64,000 bases of DNA from Caulobacteraceae bacterium UBA3198 (GCA_002363865.1 DEWY01000006.1:124001-188000), one strand, 5' to 3'; counted from the stretch's first letter, positions 24,262 through 33,621 are shown. A program made the numbers and translations. The notes: generated by a model not told the origin, from the letters alone.

Positions 24262-25002
24262 TCACCAGTTTTCCGACCACGGACGAATATCGAGCTCGTG
24301 GGTCCAGGCTGAGCGCGCCTGGCGGTGCAGGGCCACATAGGTGGCGGCGATGTCGGCAGGCTTCAGAACCAGGTCCTGGGCCAGACGCTGTTCGATGTCA
24401 GGCATGTTGGCGCGGCTGAAGACGCCGTCGATGGCCCCGTCCACCACGACATGGGCCACGTGGATTCCCTGCGGCCCCAGTTCGCGGGCCAGGCTCTGGG
24501 CGACGGCCCTAAGCCCGTGCTTGGCCGCGGCGAAGGCGGCGAAGCCCTCGCGCCCCCGCACCGAGGCCGTGGCGCCGGTGAACAGGATCGTCCCGCGCCC
24601 CCTGGGCAGCATGACCCGGGCGGCCTCGCGGCCGGTGAGGAAGCCCGCGAAACAGGCCATCTCCCAGACCTTGGTGAAGACTCGGCTGGTGGTCTCCAGG
24701 ATGGGGAAGCGGACATTGGCCCCGATGTTGAAGACTACAACCTCGATCGGGCCGACCTCGGCCTCGATGCGGTCGAACAGGGCGGTCATCTCACCCTCCT
24801 CCCGGGCGTCGACGCCGTAGGCGCGGGCCTGGCCGCCGGCGGCGATGATCTCGTCGGCCAGGGCCTGGAGCTGATCCTCATGGCGGGGCCTGCGGGTGAC
24901 ACAGGCGACCAGGCCCTCGGCGGCGAAGGCCCGGGCGATCGCCCCGCCAACCCCGTCGCCGGCGCCGATGACCACGCAGGCGCCCTTCGGTTGGTCGGTC
25001 AT
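24262..25002 (-). CDS. SDR-family protein with Phe in place of the catalytic Tyr
   Basis: The 246-residue protein has the short-chain dehydrogenase fold with cofactor loop GAGDGVGGAIA (13-23) and FNIGANVRF, and Ser147 in GATASVRG. The YxxxK motif reads FAAAK (Phe157, Lys161), so the catalytic tyrosine is missing and ordinary SDR redox chemistry is doubtful unless another residue substitutes. The ATG 25002 is chosen over an upstream extension that enters the regulatory region. It is transcribed divergently from the HxlR regulator, 92 bases away, which probably controls it. Confidence 0.88.
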   Translation of the reverse strand: MTDQPKGACVVIGAGDGVGGAIARAFAAEGLVACVTRRPRHEDQLQALADEIIAAGGQARAYGVDAREEGEMTALFDRIEAEVGPIEVVVFNIGANVRFPILETTSRVFTKVWEMACFAGFLTGREAARVMLPRGRGTILFTGATASVRGREGFAAFAAAKHGLRAVAQSLARELGPQGIHVAHVVVDGAIDGVFSRANMPDIEQRLAQDLVLKPADIAATYVALHRQARSAWTHELDIRPWSENW

Positions 25003-25023
25003 CGAGACACTCCGTTCTGAATT

Positions 25024-25037
25024 CGAACTCAGGTTCG
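25024..25037. promoter_or_regulatory. Inverted repeat in the SDR/HxlR divergent promoter
   Basis: CGAAC and GTTCG are separated by four bases, centred 28 bases upstream of the SDR start and 65 upstream of the regulator start, in a locally AT-rich stretch (GAATT on both sides). It is a plausible HxlR operator for autoregulation and control of the divergent SDR gene. Confidence 0.45.
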
Positions 25038-25094
25038 TATTGAATTTGTACGGAGTCAATCGCATCATTGGCCGACAGCAGGAGACCGACCGCG

Positions 25095-25565
25095 ATGAAA
25101 TGGGATGATCTGGCGCAGGAGCCCTGTTCGGTGGCCCGGTCCCTGGCGGTGATCGGCGACCGCTGGACCCTGATGATCCTGCGCGACGCCTTCCTGGGTT
25201 TGCGCCGGTTCGAGGCCTTCCAGACCAGGCTCGGCATTTCCCGCAGCATCGTCACCGAGCGGCTGAACCTGCTGGTCGCCGAGGGCGTGCTGGAGCGCCG
25301 CCCCTATCAGGACCGCCCCGTCCGCCACGAATACCGCCTGACCGAGAAGGGCCTGGACCTGCATCCGGTGATCATGGCCATCGTCGACTGGGGCGACCGC
25401 CACTATGCGGGCGAGGCCGGCCCGCCGATCCTGCGCCGGCACAAGGGCTGCGGCTGCGACTTCCACGCCGTGCAGGTCTGTTCCGAATGCGGCGAGCCCG
25501 TCACCGCCCGCGACGTGGAGGCGCGGCCGGGGCCAGGCGCGGCGACGGTCCGCAGCCCCACATGA
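25095..25565 (+). CDS. HxlR-family winged-helix transcriptional regulator
   Basis: The 156-residue protein has the HxlR signature: CSVARSLAVIGDRWTLMILRDAF, then RRFEAFQTRLGISRSIVTERLNLL (recognition helix) and the wing YRLTEKG. A C-terminal tail has four cysteines (CGCDF and CSECGE), common in a subset of the family and perhaps redox- or metal-sensitive. The ATG 25095 is chosen as it starts the conserved region. It is divergent from the SDR gene, and the VOC gene overlaps its stop by ATGA. Confidence 0.93.
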   Translation: MKWDDLAQEPCSVARSLAVIGDRWTLMILRDAFLGLRRFEAFQTRLGISRSIVTERLNLLVAEGVLERRPYQDRPVRHEYRLTEKGLDLHPVIMAIVDWGDRHYAGEAGPPILRRHKGCGCDFHAVQVCSECGEPVTARDVEARPGPGAATVRSPT

Positions 25566-26290
25566 TCCGGCTCGATCACATCGCCATCTGGACCGACCAG
25601 AGGGACGGGCTGCTGAGCGGCGTGGCCGAGGCCGCTCAGCTCAAGATCATGGACGGCTATGCCCCTGGCGGAACCCTGGCGGCCCGCGGCGTTCGCTTCG
25701 CCAATGGCCCGTTCCTTGATGTCCACCAGGTCGGGGCGCCGCCTGAGGGCGACCGACCGTTTCACCGGCTGCTCGGGCTGAACGGTGACATCGACCAGGT
25801 CGAGCGCCAGGTCACAGCGGCCGGCCTGCGCGCCAAAGCGGCCCGCCGGGCCGAGGCGGCGCACCCGGAACGCGAAGCCCCCTGGGACCTGCTGTCGTTC
25901 CGCAAGGGACAGGGGCTGGCCTCCCAGGTGTTTGTGATCGCCTACCACCCCGGCGCCCCCACCCTGCCGGACTTTGAAAGCCCGCTCTATGATCCGGCAG
26001 GACCGGGCGCCGGTCCGGCTGTGCTGTCACGAGTCTGGCTTGCGGAGGCTGATCCGGAGGCGGCTCAGGCGGTGCTCGCGGCCCTGGGCGCCAGGCCCTT
26101 CGGCGCTGTGGCGTCTCGCCTGCCCCCCTATGAGGGCATGGCGTACGACCTGGGCCCGACCCAGCTCGTCCTCGCCAAACCCTGGGGTCCGCCGCTCGCC
26201 CTGCGGCTGGACATCCAGACCGAGGACGCCAGGCCGCGCGTGCTCACCCCTCTTGCCGAGGTCATGGTGGCGCTCGACGAAGCGCCCTAG
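25562..26290 (+). CDS. VOC/glyoxalase-like protein
   Basis: The 242-residue protein starts with IRLDHIAIWTD and shows the repeated beta-alpha-beta-beta-beta units of the vicinal oxygen chelate superfamily (glyoxalase-like domain type), with a metal-ligand-like His6 and a long central segment HPEREAPWDLLSFRKGQGL. The substrate is unknown. It is translationally coupled to the HxlR regulator (four-base overlap), suggesting that both belong to one response, possibly to electrophiles handled by the neighbouring kappa-GST-like protein. Confidence 0.8.
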   Translation: MIRLDHIAIWTDQRDGLLSGVAEAAQLKIMDGYAPGGTLAARGVRFANGPFLDVHQVGAPPEGDRPFHRLLGLNGDIDQVERQVTAAGLRAKAARRAEAAHPEREAPWDLLSFRKGQGLASQVFVIAYHPGAPTLPDFESPLYDPAGPGAGPAVLSRVWLAEADPEAAQAVLAALGARPFGAVASRLPPYEGMAYDLGPTQLVLAKPWGPPLALRLDIQTEDARPRVLTPLAEVMVALDEAP

Positions 26291-26327
26291 CCACAGGGCG
26301 AAGCCACGCCGTTCACCTGCCCCGTCC

Positions 26328-28211
26328 TCAGGTTCTTGTCGCGAACTCCGCATCGCCGGTGGCCGCCACCTGGGCGTCGTCGAAGGAGGCGTGGGCCGAG
26401 GTGTAGAGCCGGGAATAGAGCCCCTGATTGGCCATCAGCACATCGTGGGGGCCCTGCTCCAGGATGTGGCCCTGTTGCAGGACGATGATCTTGTCGGCGT
26501 CGCGGATGGTGGCCAGTCGGTGGGCGATGACGATGCAGGTGCGCCCCGCAAACAGCACCTTCAGCGCCTTCTGGATCGCCTGTTCGGTGAAGGAGTCGAT
26601 ATTGGCCGTGGCCTCGTCGAGGATCAGGATCTGCGGGTCGGCCACCAGGGCGCGGGCGAAGGACAGCAGCTGCCGCTGGCCAAGCGAAATGTTGCGGCCC
26701 CGCTGGCCGAGCTGGGTGTCATAGCCCTCGGGCAGACGCATGATGAAGTCATGGGCCGAGACCGATTTGGCCGCGGAGATCACGTCCTCCCGGGTGGCGC
26801 CTTCGGTGTTGTAGCGGATGTTCTCCTCGATGGTGCCGCTGAACAGGAAGGGCTCCTGCAGCACCATGCCGATGTTGCGGCCCAGGGACTCCAGCGTCAC
26901 GTCGCGCACATCGCGGCCGCCGATCAGCACCTGGCCCTGGTCCACCTCATAGAACCGGTGGGCGAGCGCGATGATGCTGGTCTTGCCCGAGCCGGTGGGC
27001 CCGACCAGGGCGACCACCTGGCGGGGCTGCACCTCAAAGCTCACATCGTGCAGGACGGGCCGGGCCGGGTCATAGCCGAAGGTGACATTGCGGAACTCCA
27101 CCGTCGGCTCGAAGTCCGCCAGGGGCTCGGCGTCGGCCTTGTCGACGATGGTCACCGGCACATCCAGCACCTCGAAGATGCGGTGCCCGGCGGCCATGGC
27201 CCGCTGCATGATGGTGTACTGCATGGACAGCATGCGGACCGGATCGAAGAAGCGCTGCACATAGAAGATGAAGGCGACCATGACGCCCACATCCAGGCGC
27301 CCGCCCAGCACCGCGTTGCCGCCGACCACGATGACGATGCCCATGGCCAGGCCGGTCAGGACGTCGACCGTCGGAACCATCACCTGGGTCATGGCCGCCG
27401 AGCCGTTCTGGGCGGTCATGTTCTCCCGGGCCTTCTCCGAATAGAGCTCGAAGTTCATCGCCTCGCGGCGGCTCTCCTGGACGGTGCGGACGCCCTGGAT
27501 GTTCTCGGCGAGCGCGCTGTTGGCGGTCGACGACGCATCGCGCGCTTCACGGAACGTCTTCTTGGAGAAGGGCAGCCAGATGGCCCGGACCACGATCAGG
27601 GCCGGGATCACCGTCAGGGTCAGCAGGCCGAGCTGCAGGTCCATGCTGAGCAGGGCGACCGTGATGCCGATCAGGAGCGCGATGTCGCCGACCGCGCCTG
27701 TAGTGCTTTCCAGGAACTCCTGCAGGGCGTTCACGTCCCCCTGAAGCCTGGCCATGATCCGGCCCACATGGGTCTTGTCCATGAAGGACAGGGACACGTC
27801 CTGGAAGTGGCTGAACATGGAGCGGCGGACGTCGAAGATGACCCGCTGGGCCAGCCGGGAACTCATCCACTGTTCGAGGAAGAAGGCCGCGGCGTTGAGG
27901 ATCACCACGCCCACGAAGATGGCGATGATCTGGTCCAGACGCGCATTGTCGCCGCCGCCGACGGCGGCGTTCACCGCCTGGCCGATCATGTAGGGAATGG
28001 CGATGGCCGTGGCCGCCGAGATCAGCACGGCGATCTGGGCGCCGATGACGAAGGCCTTGTGCGGCTTCAGATAGTGGACGAACCGCCCGAGGATCTTCGG
28101 GTTGATCGAGGCGAAGATCTCCTCGGCGTCGTCGCTGCCCAGGGTGGCGCGGGCCTTGCGCGGCGCCTGCGAGGCGGCGTCGTTTCCCCGGTCGAAGACG
28201 AAGTCGCTCAT
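26328..28211 (-). CDS. ABC exporter half-transporter, subunit with variant signature motif
   Basis: The 627-residue protein has an N-terminal six-helix exporter domain (about 45-330) and a nucleotide-binding domain with Walker A GPTGSGKT (404-411), Walker B LILDEAT with catalytic Glu533, and H-loop IAHRL. The signature motif reads ISLGQRQ (508-514) rather than LSGGQ. With the upstream gene it would form a heterodimeric multidrug or lipid exporter. Its ATG overlaps the upstream stop by four bases, so equal expression is likely. Confidence 0.94.
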   Translation of the reverse strand: MSDFVFDRGNDAASQAPRKARATLGSDDAEEIFASINPKILGRFVHYLKPHKAFVIGAQIAVLISAATAIAIPYMIGQAVNAAVGGGDNARLDQIIAIFVGVVILNAAAFFLEQWMSSRLAQRVIFDVRRSMFSHFQDVSLSFMDKTHVGRIMARLQGDVNALQEFLESTTGAVGDIALLIGITVALLSMDLQLGLLTLTVIPALIVVRAIWLPFSKKTFREARDASSTANSALAENIQGVRTVQESRREAMNFELYSEKARENMTAQNGSAAMTQVMVPTVDVLTGLAMGIVIVVGGNAVLGGRLDVGVMVAFIFYVQRFFDPVRMLSMQYTIMQRAMAAGHRIFEVLDVPVTIVDKADAEPLADFEPTVEFRNVTFGYDPARPVLHDVSFEVQPRQVVALVGPTGSGKTSIIALAHRFYEVDQGQVLIGGRDVRDVTLESLGRNIGMVLQEPFLFSGTIEENIRYNTEGATREDVISAAKSVSAHDFIMRLPEGYDTQLGQRGRNISLGQRQLLSFARALVADPQILILDEATANIDSFTEQAIQKALKVLFAGRTCIVIAHRLATIRDADKIIVLQQGHILEQGPHDVLMANQGLYSRLYTSAHASFDDAQVAATGDAEFATRT

Positions 28212-30112
28212 GCCCGCACCCCTTGGATCTGGTCGGCGACAGCTTCGGGATCGGCGGTCGGCTCCGGCGGCAGGTCCTCCGACAATCCGCCGCCGTCGGC
28301 CCGGGTCTGCAGGGCGTAAAGGTCGGCATAGACGCCGCCGGCGGCGATCAGGCTCTGATGGTCGCCGCGCTCCACCACCTGGCCCTCGTCCAGCACGATG
28401 ATCTGGTCGGCGTGCATCAGGGAGGACAGGCGGTGGGCGATGATCACCGTGGCCTTGGCCCTGGTGGCGCTGGCCAGGGCGTCGCGGACCTTGCGCTCGG
28501 TGACCGCGTCGATGGCGGCGGTGGAGTCGTCGAAGATCATGACGCCCGGCCCCGGCACCACGCCGCGGGCGATGGACATGCGCTGGCGCTGGCCGCCGGA
28601 CAGGGCCACCCCGCGCTCGCCCACCCTTGTGGTGTAGCCGGTGGGCAGGCCGGCGATGTAGTCGTGCAGCTGGGCGGTGCGGGCGGCGCCGACGATGCGG
28701 TCCTCCTCGGCCCAGGGATCGGCATAGGCGACATTGTTGGTCACCGTGGTGTCGAACAGGAAGGCTTCCTGCTGCACCAGGCCGATGTATTCCCGCAGGG
28801 AGGCCAGGCTGACCTCGCGGATGTCCTGGCCATCGATGGTGATCCTGCCGCCCGTGACGTCGTAGAAGCGGGGGATCAGATTGGCGATGGTCGACTTGCC
28901 GCTGCCCGGCGCGCCGACGACCCCCAGGGTCTGGCCGGGCCGGACCTCGAAGCTGACATCCCTGAGCACCGGGCGGCCCTCGTCATAGGCGAAGTCCACG
29001 CGCTCGAAGCGCAACACGCCCTGGCTCGGCGCCAGGGGCTGGGCGCCCGGCGCATCGGCGATCTCCGGCTCCAGGTCGAGAACCTCGAACACCCGGCCGC
29101 CCGATGAGGTCGCCCGAGCGGCCGAGGCGAAGATCATGGCGATCTGCCGGATCGGGGCCTGCAGCAGGGTCATGTAGGTGAGGAACTCGGTGAGCCGCCC
29201 CACCGACATGGCCCCGGCGATCACCTGATGGCCGCCATACCAGAGCAGCAGGGCCATGGAGCCGTAATAGCTGAGCGTCATGGCCGTGACGGCGCGAAAG
29301 CGCAGGGTGATGCGCTTGAACGAATATTGCAGGGCGTTGTCGGCGGCCACGTCGAACTTGGCCATTTCGAAGGCCTTGGCCGAGAAGGCGCGCACCACCC
29401 GGATGCCCTGGAGGTTCTCCTCCATGGTCAGCGTCAGGATCGACATCAGCTGCTGCACCCGCAGCCAGGTGACCCGCAGCAGGAAGCCCATCCGCGCCAG
29501 GAACCAGCCGGCGATCGGCACGAAGGCCAGCGCCAGGAAGGCCATGGTGACGTCGGTGGAGAACATCATGAAGGCCGAGACCGACAGCAGCATGACCAGC
29601 GTCAGGCTCTGCATCATGCCGCCCTGGATGAAGGCCCTTGTCCCCTCCAGGTCCAGCATGCCCCGGGTCACCAGGTCGCCGGAGTGGATCCTGTCATGGA
29701 AGCCGAAGGACAGGCGCTGAAGCTGCTGGAAGAAGGACAGACGCAGGTCGTAGGCCACCTTCTGGCTGACCTTTTCGGCCACATAGCCCCCATAGCCCGT
29801 AAGCAGGCCCCGCAGGCTGGCGGCGCCAAGCACCAGCAGGGCGGTGGTCATCAGGGCGCGCTGCACATCGTCGACGCTGGCGTTCTCGCTGGCCAGCAAC
29901 AGGTGGGCCTGGTCCACAGCCTGGCCGAAAAGCCTTGGCAGGGTCAGGCTGAACAGGGCTGCGCCAATGGAACAGCCGACGGCCAGGGCCACCAGGCCCG
30001 GATAGCGCAGGGCCAGTCCCATGATTCTGCGCAGGACCCGGGGCATGGCCGAGACGTCAATCGACACAGAATCCGCCGCCGCATCCCTGGGGGAGGGGCG
30101 TGAATCACTCAT
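28208..30112 (-). CDS. ABC exporter half-transporter, subunit with degenerate Walker B
   Basis: The 634-residue protein has the same exporter layout: six transmembrane helices (about 35-320), Walker A GAPGSGKS (400-407), a canonical signature LSGGQ (504-508) and Walker B VMIFDDS (524-530), where Asp529 replaces the catalytic glutamate. In heterodimeric exporters one of two ATP sites is degenerate in just this way, and its partner contributes the variant signature. This subunit therefore supplies the inactive Walker site. It is first in the two-gene unit. Confidence 0.94.
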   Translation of the reverse strand: MSDSRPSPRDAAADSVSIDVSAMPRVLRRIMGLALRYPGLVALAVGCSIGAALFSLTLPRLFGQAVDQAHLLLASENASVDDVQRALMTTALLVLGAASLRGLLTGYGGYVAEKVSQKVAYDLRLSFFQQLQRLSFGFHDRIHSGDLVTRGMLDLEGTRAFIQGGMMQSLTLVMLLSVSAFMMFSTDVTMAFLALAFVPIAGWFLARMGFLLRVTWLRVQQLMSILTLTMEENLQGIRVVRAFSAKAFEMAKFDVAADNALQYSFKRITLRFRAVTAMTLSYYGSMALLLWYGGHQVIAGAMSVGRLTEFLTYMTLLQAPIRQIAMIFASAARATSSGGRVFEVLDLEPEIADAPGAQPLAPSQGVLRFERVDFAYDEGRPVLRDVSFEVRPGQTLGVVGAPGSGKSTIANLIPRFYDVTGGRITIDGQDIREVSLASLREYIGLVQQEAFLFDTTVTNNVAYADPWAEEDRIVGAARTAQLHDYIAGLPTGYTTRVGERGVALSGGQRQRMSIARGVVPGPGVMIFDDSTAAIDAVTERKVRDALASATRAKATVIIAHRLSSLMHADQIIVLDEGQVVERGDHQSLIAAGGVYADLYALQTRADGGGLSEDLPPEPTADPEAVADQIQGVRA

Positions 30113-30134
30113 CTGAAAATGTCCAATCTTGGTA

Positions 30135-30155
30135 TGGCGCCATCATGCGGCGCCA
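30135..30155. promoter_or_regulatory. Palindrome upstream of the ABC exporter genes
   Basis: TGGCGCC and GGCGCCA are separated by seven bases, 23-43 bases upstream of the first exporter ATG. The position fits an operator or a leader hairpin of the exporter transcript. GC-rich palindromes occur by chance in such a genome, so confidence is low. Confidence 0.3.
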
Positions 30156-30256
30156 CCAGGGGTCGCGCCACCGTCTTTTGACGTCGCCGCCAATTAGTCC
30201 GTCTGCGTGACATGCGTCCGGGCGCCCGGGCGCCGAACGACCAGACAACCTCGGCC

Positions 30257-31051
30257 TCAGGCCGGCAGAGGCTCGGCCTTGGGGGCCACGGTCACCGGCT
30301 TGGCCGGCGGCGCCGGGCGCGGCCGCAGCCGCTCGCCCTTGAGCCAGATCTTCAGGGCCTCCCAGTGGATGGCCCCCATGACGCCCAGCGTCATCCAGGG
30401 ATGGGCGAGCCAGGCCGAAAACAGGGCGCGGTCGGTGAGCGGCCGCCTCTTCCCGGCGAAGCTGGCCGACAGCAGCAGACCCTGCCCGTCGGCGACCTCG
30501 ATGCTGACGGCGACACCCTCGCCCGGCGGACGGATGGTGAAGGCGTAGGTCAGGTCCATGTCCATGAAGGGGGAGACATAGAAGCCCTTGTCGATGGCCT
30601 GGCGCACCACCGCGCCGGGCTGAGCGTCCGGGGCCGGGATCAGATAGCTGTGCCGGTCGCCGAAGGTGTTGTTGACCTCATAGAGGATGGCGCTGAGGGC
30701 CCCATCGGCGCGGTGACAAAAATAGACGCTCAACGGATTGAAGACGCCCCCCAGCACCCGGGGCATGCAGAGCAGGCGGACGGGTCCGCCGGTCTCCAGC
30801 CCCGCGGCGTGGAGATGGGCCTCCACCTGGGCCTTAAGCGGCTGGCTCGAGCCGTCCCCGTGGTCGCGGCTGTGGAAGCTGAACAGGCCTGGGCTGTCGA
30901 AGCCGAACAGCCGAAGGGCCCGGGCGAGGCCGGGCCCTTCGTCCAGGTCCACCAGCAGCATGAAGATGCGGTAGCGCAGGGCGTGCGCCCTGGGTCGCGT
31001 GCGGGCGTGCAGGACCAGCCCCGGATAGAGGCCCGAGGCTGGCGGGCTCAC
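30257..31051 (-). CDS. DUF1365 family protein
   Basis: The 264-residue protein is a full-length DUF1365 member: GLVLHARTRPRAHALRYRIF at the N terminus, then VLGGVFNPLSVYFCHRADG and a conserved YVSPFMDMDLTYAF segment. The biochemical role is not established, but the gene sits in a conserved cluster with a COG2907 flavoprotein and a cyclopropane-fatty-acid-synthase-like methyltransferase, so a role in membrane fatty acid modification is likely. The start overlaps the stop of the flavoprotein gene by four bases. Confidence 0.93.
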   Translation of the reverse strand: MSPPASGLYPGLVLHARTRPRAHALRYRIFMLLVDLDEGPGLARALRLFGFDSPGLFSFHSRDHGDGSSQPLKAQVEAHLHAAGLETGGPVRLLCMPRVLGGVFNPLSVYFCHRADGALSAILYEVNNTFGDRHSYLIPAPDAQPGAVVRQAIDKGFYVSPFMDMDLTYAFTIRPPGEGVAVSIEVADGQGLLLSASFAGKRRPLTDRALFSAWLAHPWMTLGVMGAIHWEALKIWLKGERLRPRPAPPAKPVTVAPKAEPLPA

Positions 31052-32397
31052 GCGGCGGCCTCGGCCGGCGCAGGCGTCGGCGCCGGTCGCAGGCGGATCC
31101 GGCTGGACTCGCCGTCCACCGACCAGGGGCGGCGCACCCCGCCGAGCTGTTCGGCCACCGCCAGGCCTGACTGAAGCCCATCCTCATGGAAGCCATGGCC
31201 GAAATAGGAGCCGCAGAACCAGGTCCGATTGGCGCCCTGCAGGGACCAGAGCTCGCCCTGGGCCGCCAGGGCGCCGGCGTCGAACAGGGGATGCTCATAG
31301 ACTTCGGTGCGGATCACCGCCTCGGGCGCGATCTCGCGGTTCGGGTTGAGGGTGACAAACAGCTCGGGCTGGGCCGGCAGGCTCTGCAGCTTGTTCATCC
31401 AGTAGGTGACGCTGCCCTCTTCGGCCGAACCGCGGCGGCCCAGATGGTTCCAGCTGGTCCAGGCCGCCCGGCGCCGGGGCATCAGGGCGGGGTCGGTGTG
31501 GAGGACGGTGAGATTGCGGCTGTAGCGGAAGGCCGAGAGCAGGCGGGTCTCTTCCGCGCCGGGGTCCTCCAGCAGGGCCAGCGCCTGGTCCCCGTGGGTG
31601 GCGATCACCACCTCGTCGAACCGCTCGACCTTGCCGCTGGCCAGGCGCAGATCGACGCCGGTGGCGTCCCGCCGGACCCCGACCACGCGGACGCCGGTGC
31701 GCGCCTCGCCCTTAAAGGCTGCGGCCAGCCGCGACACATAGGTGCGGCTGCCCCCTTCCACCGTGCGCCAGAGACCGCGGCCGAAGATGCTCATCATGCC
31801 GTGGTTCTGGAAGAAGCGGATCAGGGCCGCAGCCGGATAGGCGCCGATGGCGCCCAGGGGCGTGGACCAGATGGCCGCGGCCTGGGGCAGCAGATGGTCG
31901 TCCCGGAAGGCCTGGCTGTAGCCCTTGTCGCGCAGATAGTCGTCGAGACTGGTGAGCGGCGCCTCAAGCGCCGCCAGGTCCCGCGGCGCCTGGCGATAGA
32001 AGCGGGTCACGTCCCGCAGCATCCGCCAGTAGCGGGGGCTGAACAGGTTGCCGATCTGGGCGAACAGGGCCTGGGAGGAATACTCGAACGCCCCATCATC
32101 GAGGGAGACGCTGAGCGCCATATCGGCGTCGAGGGTCGGGACGCCCAGGTGCTGCAGCAGGGCGGTGAAGTTCGGGTAGTTGTCTTCGTTATAGACGATG
32201 AAGCCGGTGTCCACCGGTACGATCCCGTCCGGGCCCCCCGGGGCCTCGACCGTGTTGGCGTGACCGCCCAGGCGGCCGTCGCCCTCGAACAGGGTGACAT
32301 GATGGCGAGAGCTGAGCAGCCAGGCCGCCGAAAGGCCCGCGACGCCTGAGCCGACCACGGCGATCCGCAACGGCCTGGAACTGTTGTCTGCGCCCAC
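31048..32397 (-). CDS. NAD/FAD-binding amine-oxidase-like flavoprotein (COG2907)
   Basis: The 449-residue protein has an N-terminal dinucleotide-binding motif VVGSGVAGLSAAWLL followed by FEGDGRLGGHANT, and a C-terminal FAD-binding segment near TWFCGSYFGHGFHEDGLQSGLAVAE. It starts with GTG at 32397 behind a strong AAGGAG. The family is always linked to DUF1365 and Cfa-like genes. In Rhodobacter sphaeroides comparable genes belong to the singlet-oxygen (sigma-E/ChrR) regulon, and one is, I believe, a desaturase in furan fatty acid synthesis; transferring that function here is inference. Confidence 0.92.
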   Translation of the reverse strand: MGADNSSRPLRIAVVGSGVAGLSAAWLLSSRHHVTLFEGDGRLGGHANTVEAPGGPDGIVPVDTGFIVYNEDNYPNFTALLQHLGVPTLDADMALSVSLDDGAFEYSSQALFAQIGNLFSPRYWRMLRDVTRFYRQAPRDLAALEAPLTSLDDYLRDKGYSQAFRDDHLLPQAAAIWSTPLGAIGAYPAAALIRFFQNHGMMSIFGRGLWRTVEGGSRTYVSRLAAAFKGEARTGVRVVGVRRDATGVDLRLASGKVERFDEVVIATHGDQALALLEDPGAEETRLLSAFRYSRNLTVLHTDPALMPRRRAAWTSWNHLGRRGSAEEGSVTYWMNKLQSLPAQPELFVTLNPNREIAPEAVIRTEVYEHPLFDAGALAAQGELWSLQGANRTWFCGSYFGHGFHEDGLQSGLAVAEQLGGVRRPWSVDGESSRIRLRPAPTPAPAEAAA

Positions 32398-32592
32398 GGG
32401 AACTCCTTAGCTGATCAGGATTGGTCAGACCGCCGCCCCACCGGCGCCGACCTCATTCAGTACGGGGCGAGTGCGCGGCCGGATGCAGCCCCAGGCCGAC
32501 GCATCCGAACCCCCAAGACTCGCGTAACCAGACTGTCGGACATCAGAACATCCGTCGAGCCGCAAGCGCCACGCAGAAGGAACGCCGCCTCC

Positions 32593-33621
32593 ATGAGCTT
32601 TATCGGTTCGGCCATCCAGGCCTTTGAAGGGGCGCCCGCGCCCGACCTCATGCGTCGGGCCGCCATCGAACTGCTGGTGGCCAACGCCCGGCGGCAGTTG
32701 GGCAAGGCCGGCCCCGAGGCCGAGGCCGCCTTTGCGCAGGAGATGGCCGCCCGGCCCATCGCCGAACACACCACCGCGGCCAATGAACAGCACTACGAGC
32801 TGCCGGCGGCCTTCTTTCAGAAGGTGCTGGGCCCGCAGCTGAAATATTCCAGCAGCCTCTATGGCCCCGGCGTCGAGGATCTGGCCGCGGCCGAGGAAAA
32901 CGCGCTCTCCGCGACCGCCGAGCACGCCGGCCTTGCTGACGGGCAGGAGATCCTGGAGCTGGGCTGTGGCTGGGGATCGCTGACCCTGTGGATGGCCCGC
33001 GCCCTGCCCGGCGCGAAGATCACGGCGGTCTCCAACTCCGCAAGCCAGGGGGCCTATATCCGCGAGCAGGCCCGGGCCGCAGGCCTGACCAATGTCACGG
33101 TGCTGACCGCCGACATGAACAGCTTCGAAGGGCCCGGGCGATTCGACCGGGTCGTCTCGGTGGAGATGTTCGAGCACATGGCCAACTGGCGGGCCCTGCT
33201 TGGCCAGGTGCGCGGCTGGCTGAAGCCTGACGGCCGGGCCTTCATCCACGTCTTCACCCACCGCACCACCCCCTACCGGTTCGATGTGGAGGACGAGTCC
33301 GACTGGATCGGCCAGCACTTCTTCTCCGGCGGCGTCATGCCGAGCCATGGCCTGATGGCGCAGTTTCCGGACCTGTTCGAGGTGGAGGCCGACTGGCGAT
33401 GGTCGGGACGCCATTACGAGCGCACCGCCCTGGACTGGCTGGCCAACTTCGACCGCAACGACGCGGCCATCCGCGGCGTTCTGCAGGAGGTCTATGGCGA
33501 CGCTGCGCCCCTGTGGCGGCGGCGCTGGCGGCTGTTCTTCCTGGCGACGGCGGGCCTGTTCGGCCACCGTGGCGGCGAGGAATGGGGCGTTAGCCACTAC
33601 CGTCTCAAGCCGGTCCCCTGA
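32593..33621 (+). CDS. Cyclopropane-fatty-acid-synthase-like methyltransferase
   Basis: The 342-residue SAM-dependent methyltransferase has motif I LELGCGWGSLTLWMA, the Cfa hallmark YSSSLYGPG upstream of it and VSVEMFEHMANWRALL after. It would methylate or cyclopropanate unsaturated acyl chains of membrane phospholipids. It is shorter than E. coli Cfa (382) because the N-terminal domain is reduced, as in the UfaM-type methyltransferases. It is divergent from the flavoprotein gene across a 195-base region and followed after 14 bases by the DUF2177 gene. AAGGA precedes the ATG. Confidence 0.92.
   Translation: MSFIGSAIQAFEGAPAPDLMRRAAIELLVANARRQLGKAGPEAEAAFAQEMAARPIAEHTTAANEQHYELPAAFFQKVLGPQLKYSSSLYGPGVEDLAAAEENALSATAEHAGLADGQEILELGCGWGSLTLWMARALPGAKITAVSNSASQGAYIREQARAAGLTNVTVLTADMNSFEGPGRFDRVVSVEMFEHMANWRALLGQVRGWLKPDGRAFIHVFTHRTTPYRFDVEDESDWIGQHFFSGGVMPSHGLMAQFPDLFEVEADWRWSGRHYERTALDWLANFDRNDAAIRGVLQEVYGDAAPLWRRRWRLFFLATAGLFGHRGGEEWGVSHYRLKPVP

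Noticed and set aside
25974..28319. 781-residue plus-strand frame over the ABC exporter genes
   Set aside because: Antisense shadow; the product is His/Gly/Asp-rich with no domain, while the minus strand encodes intact ABC motifs.
30220..30236. GGCGCCCGGGCGCC-type palindrome as a terminator of the DUF1365 gene
   Set aside because: Short, self-complementary GC runs are common here and no T-rich tail follows on the minus strand.
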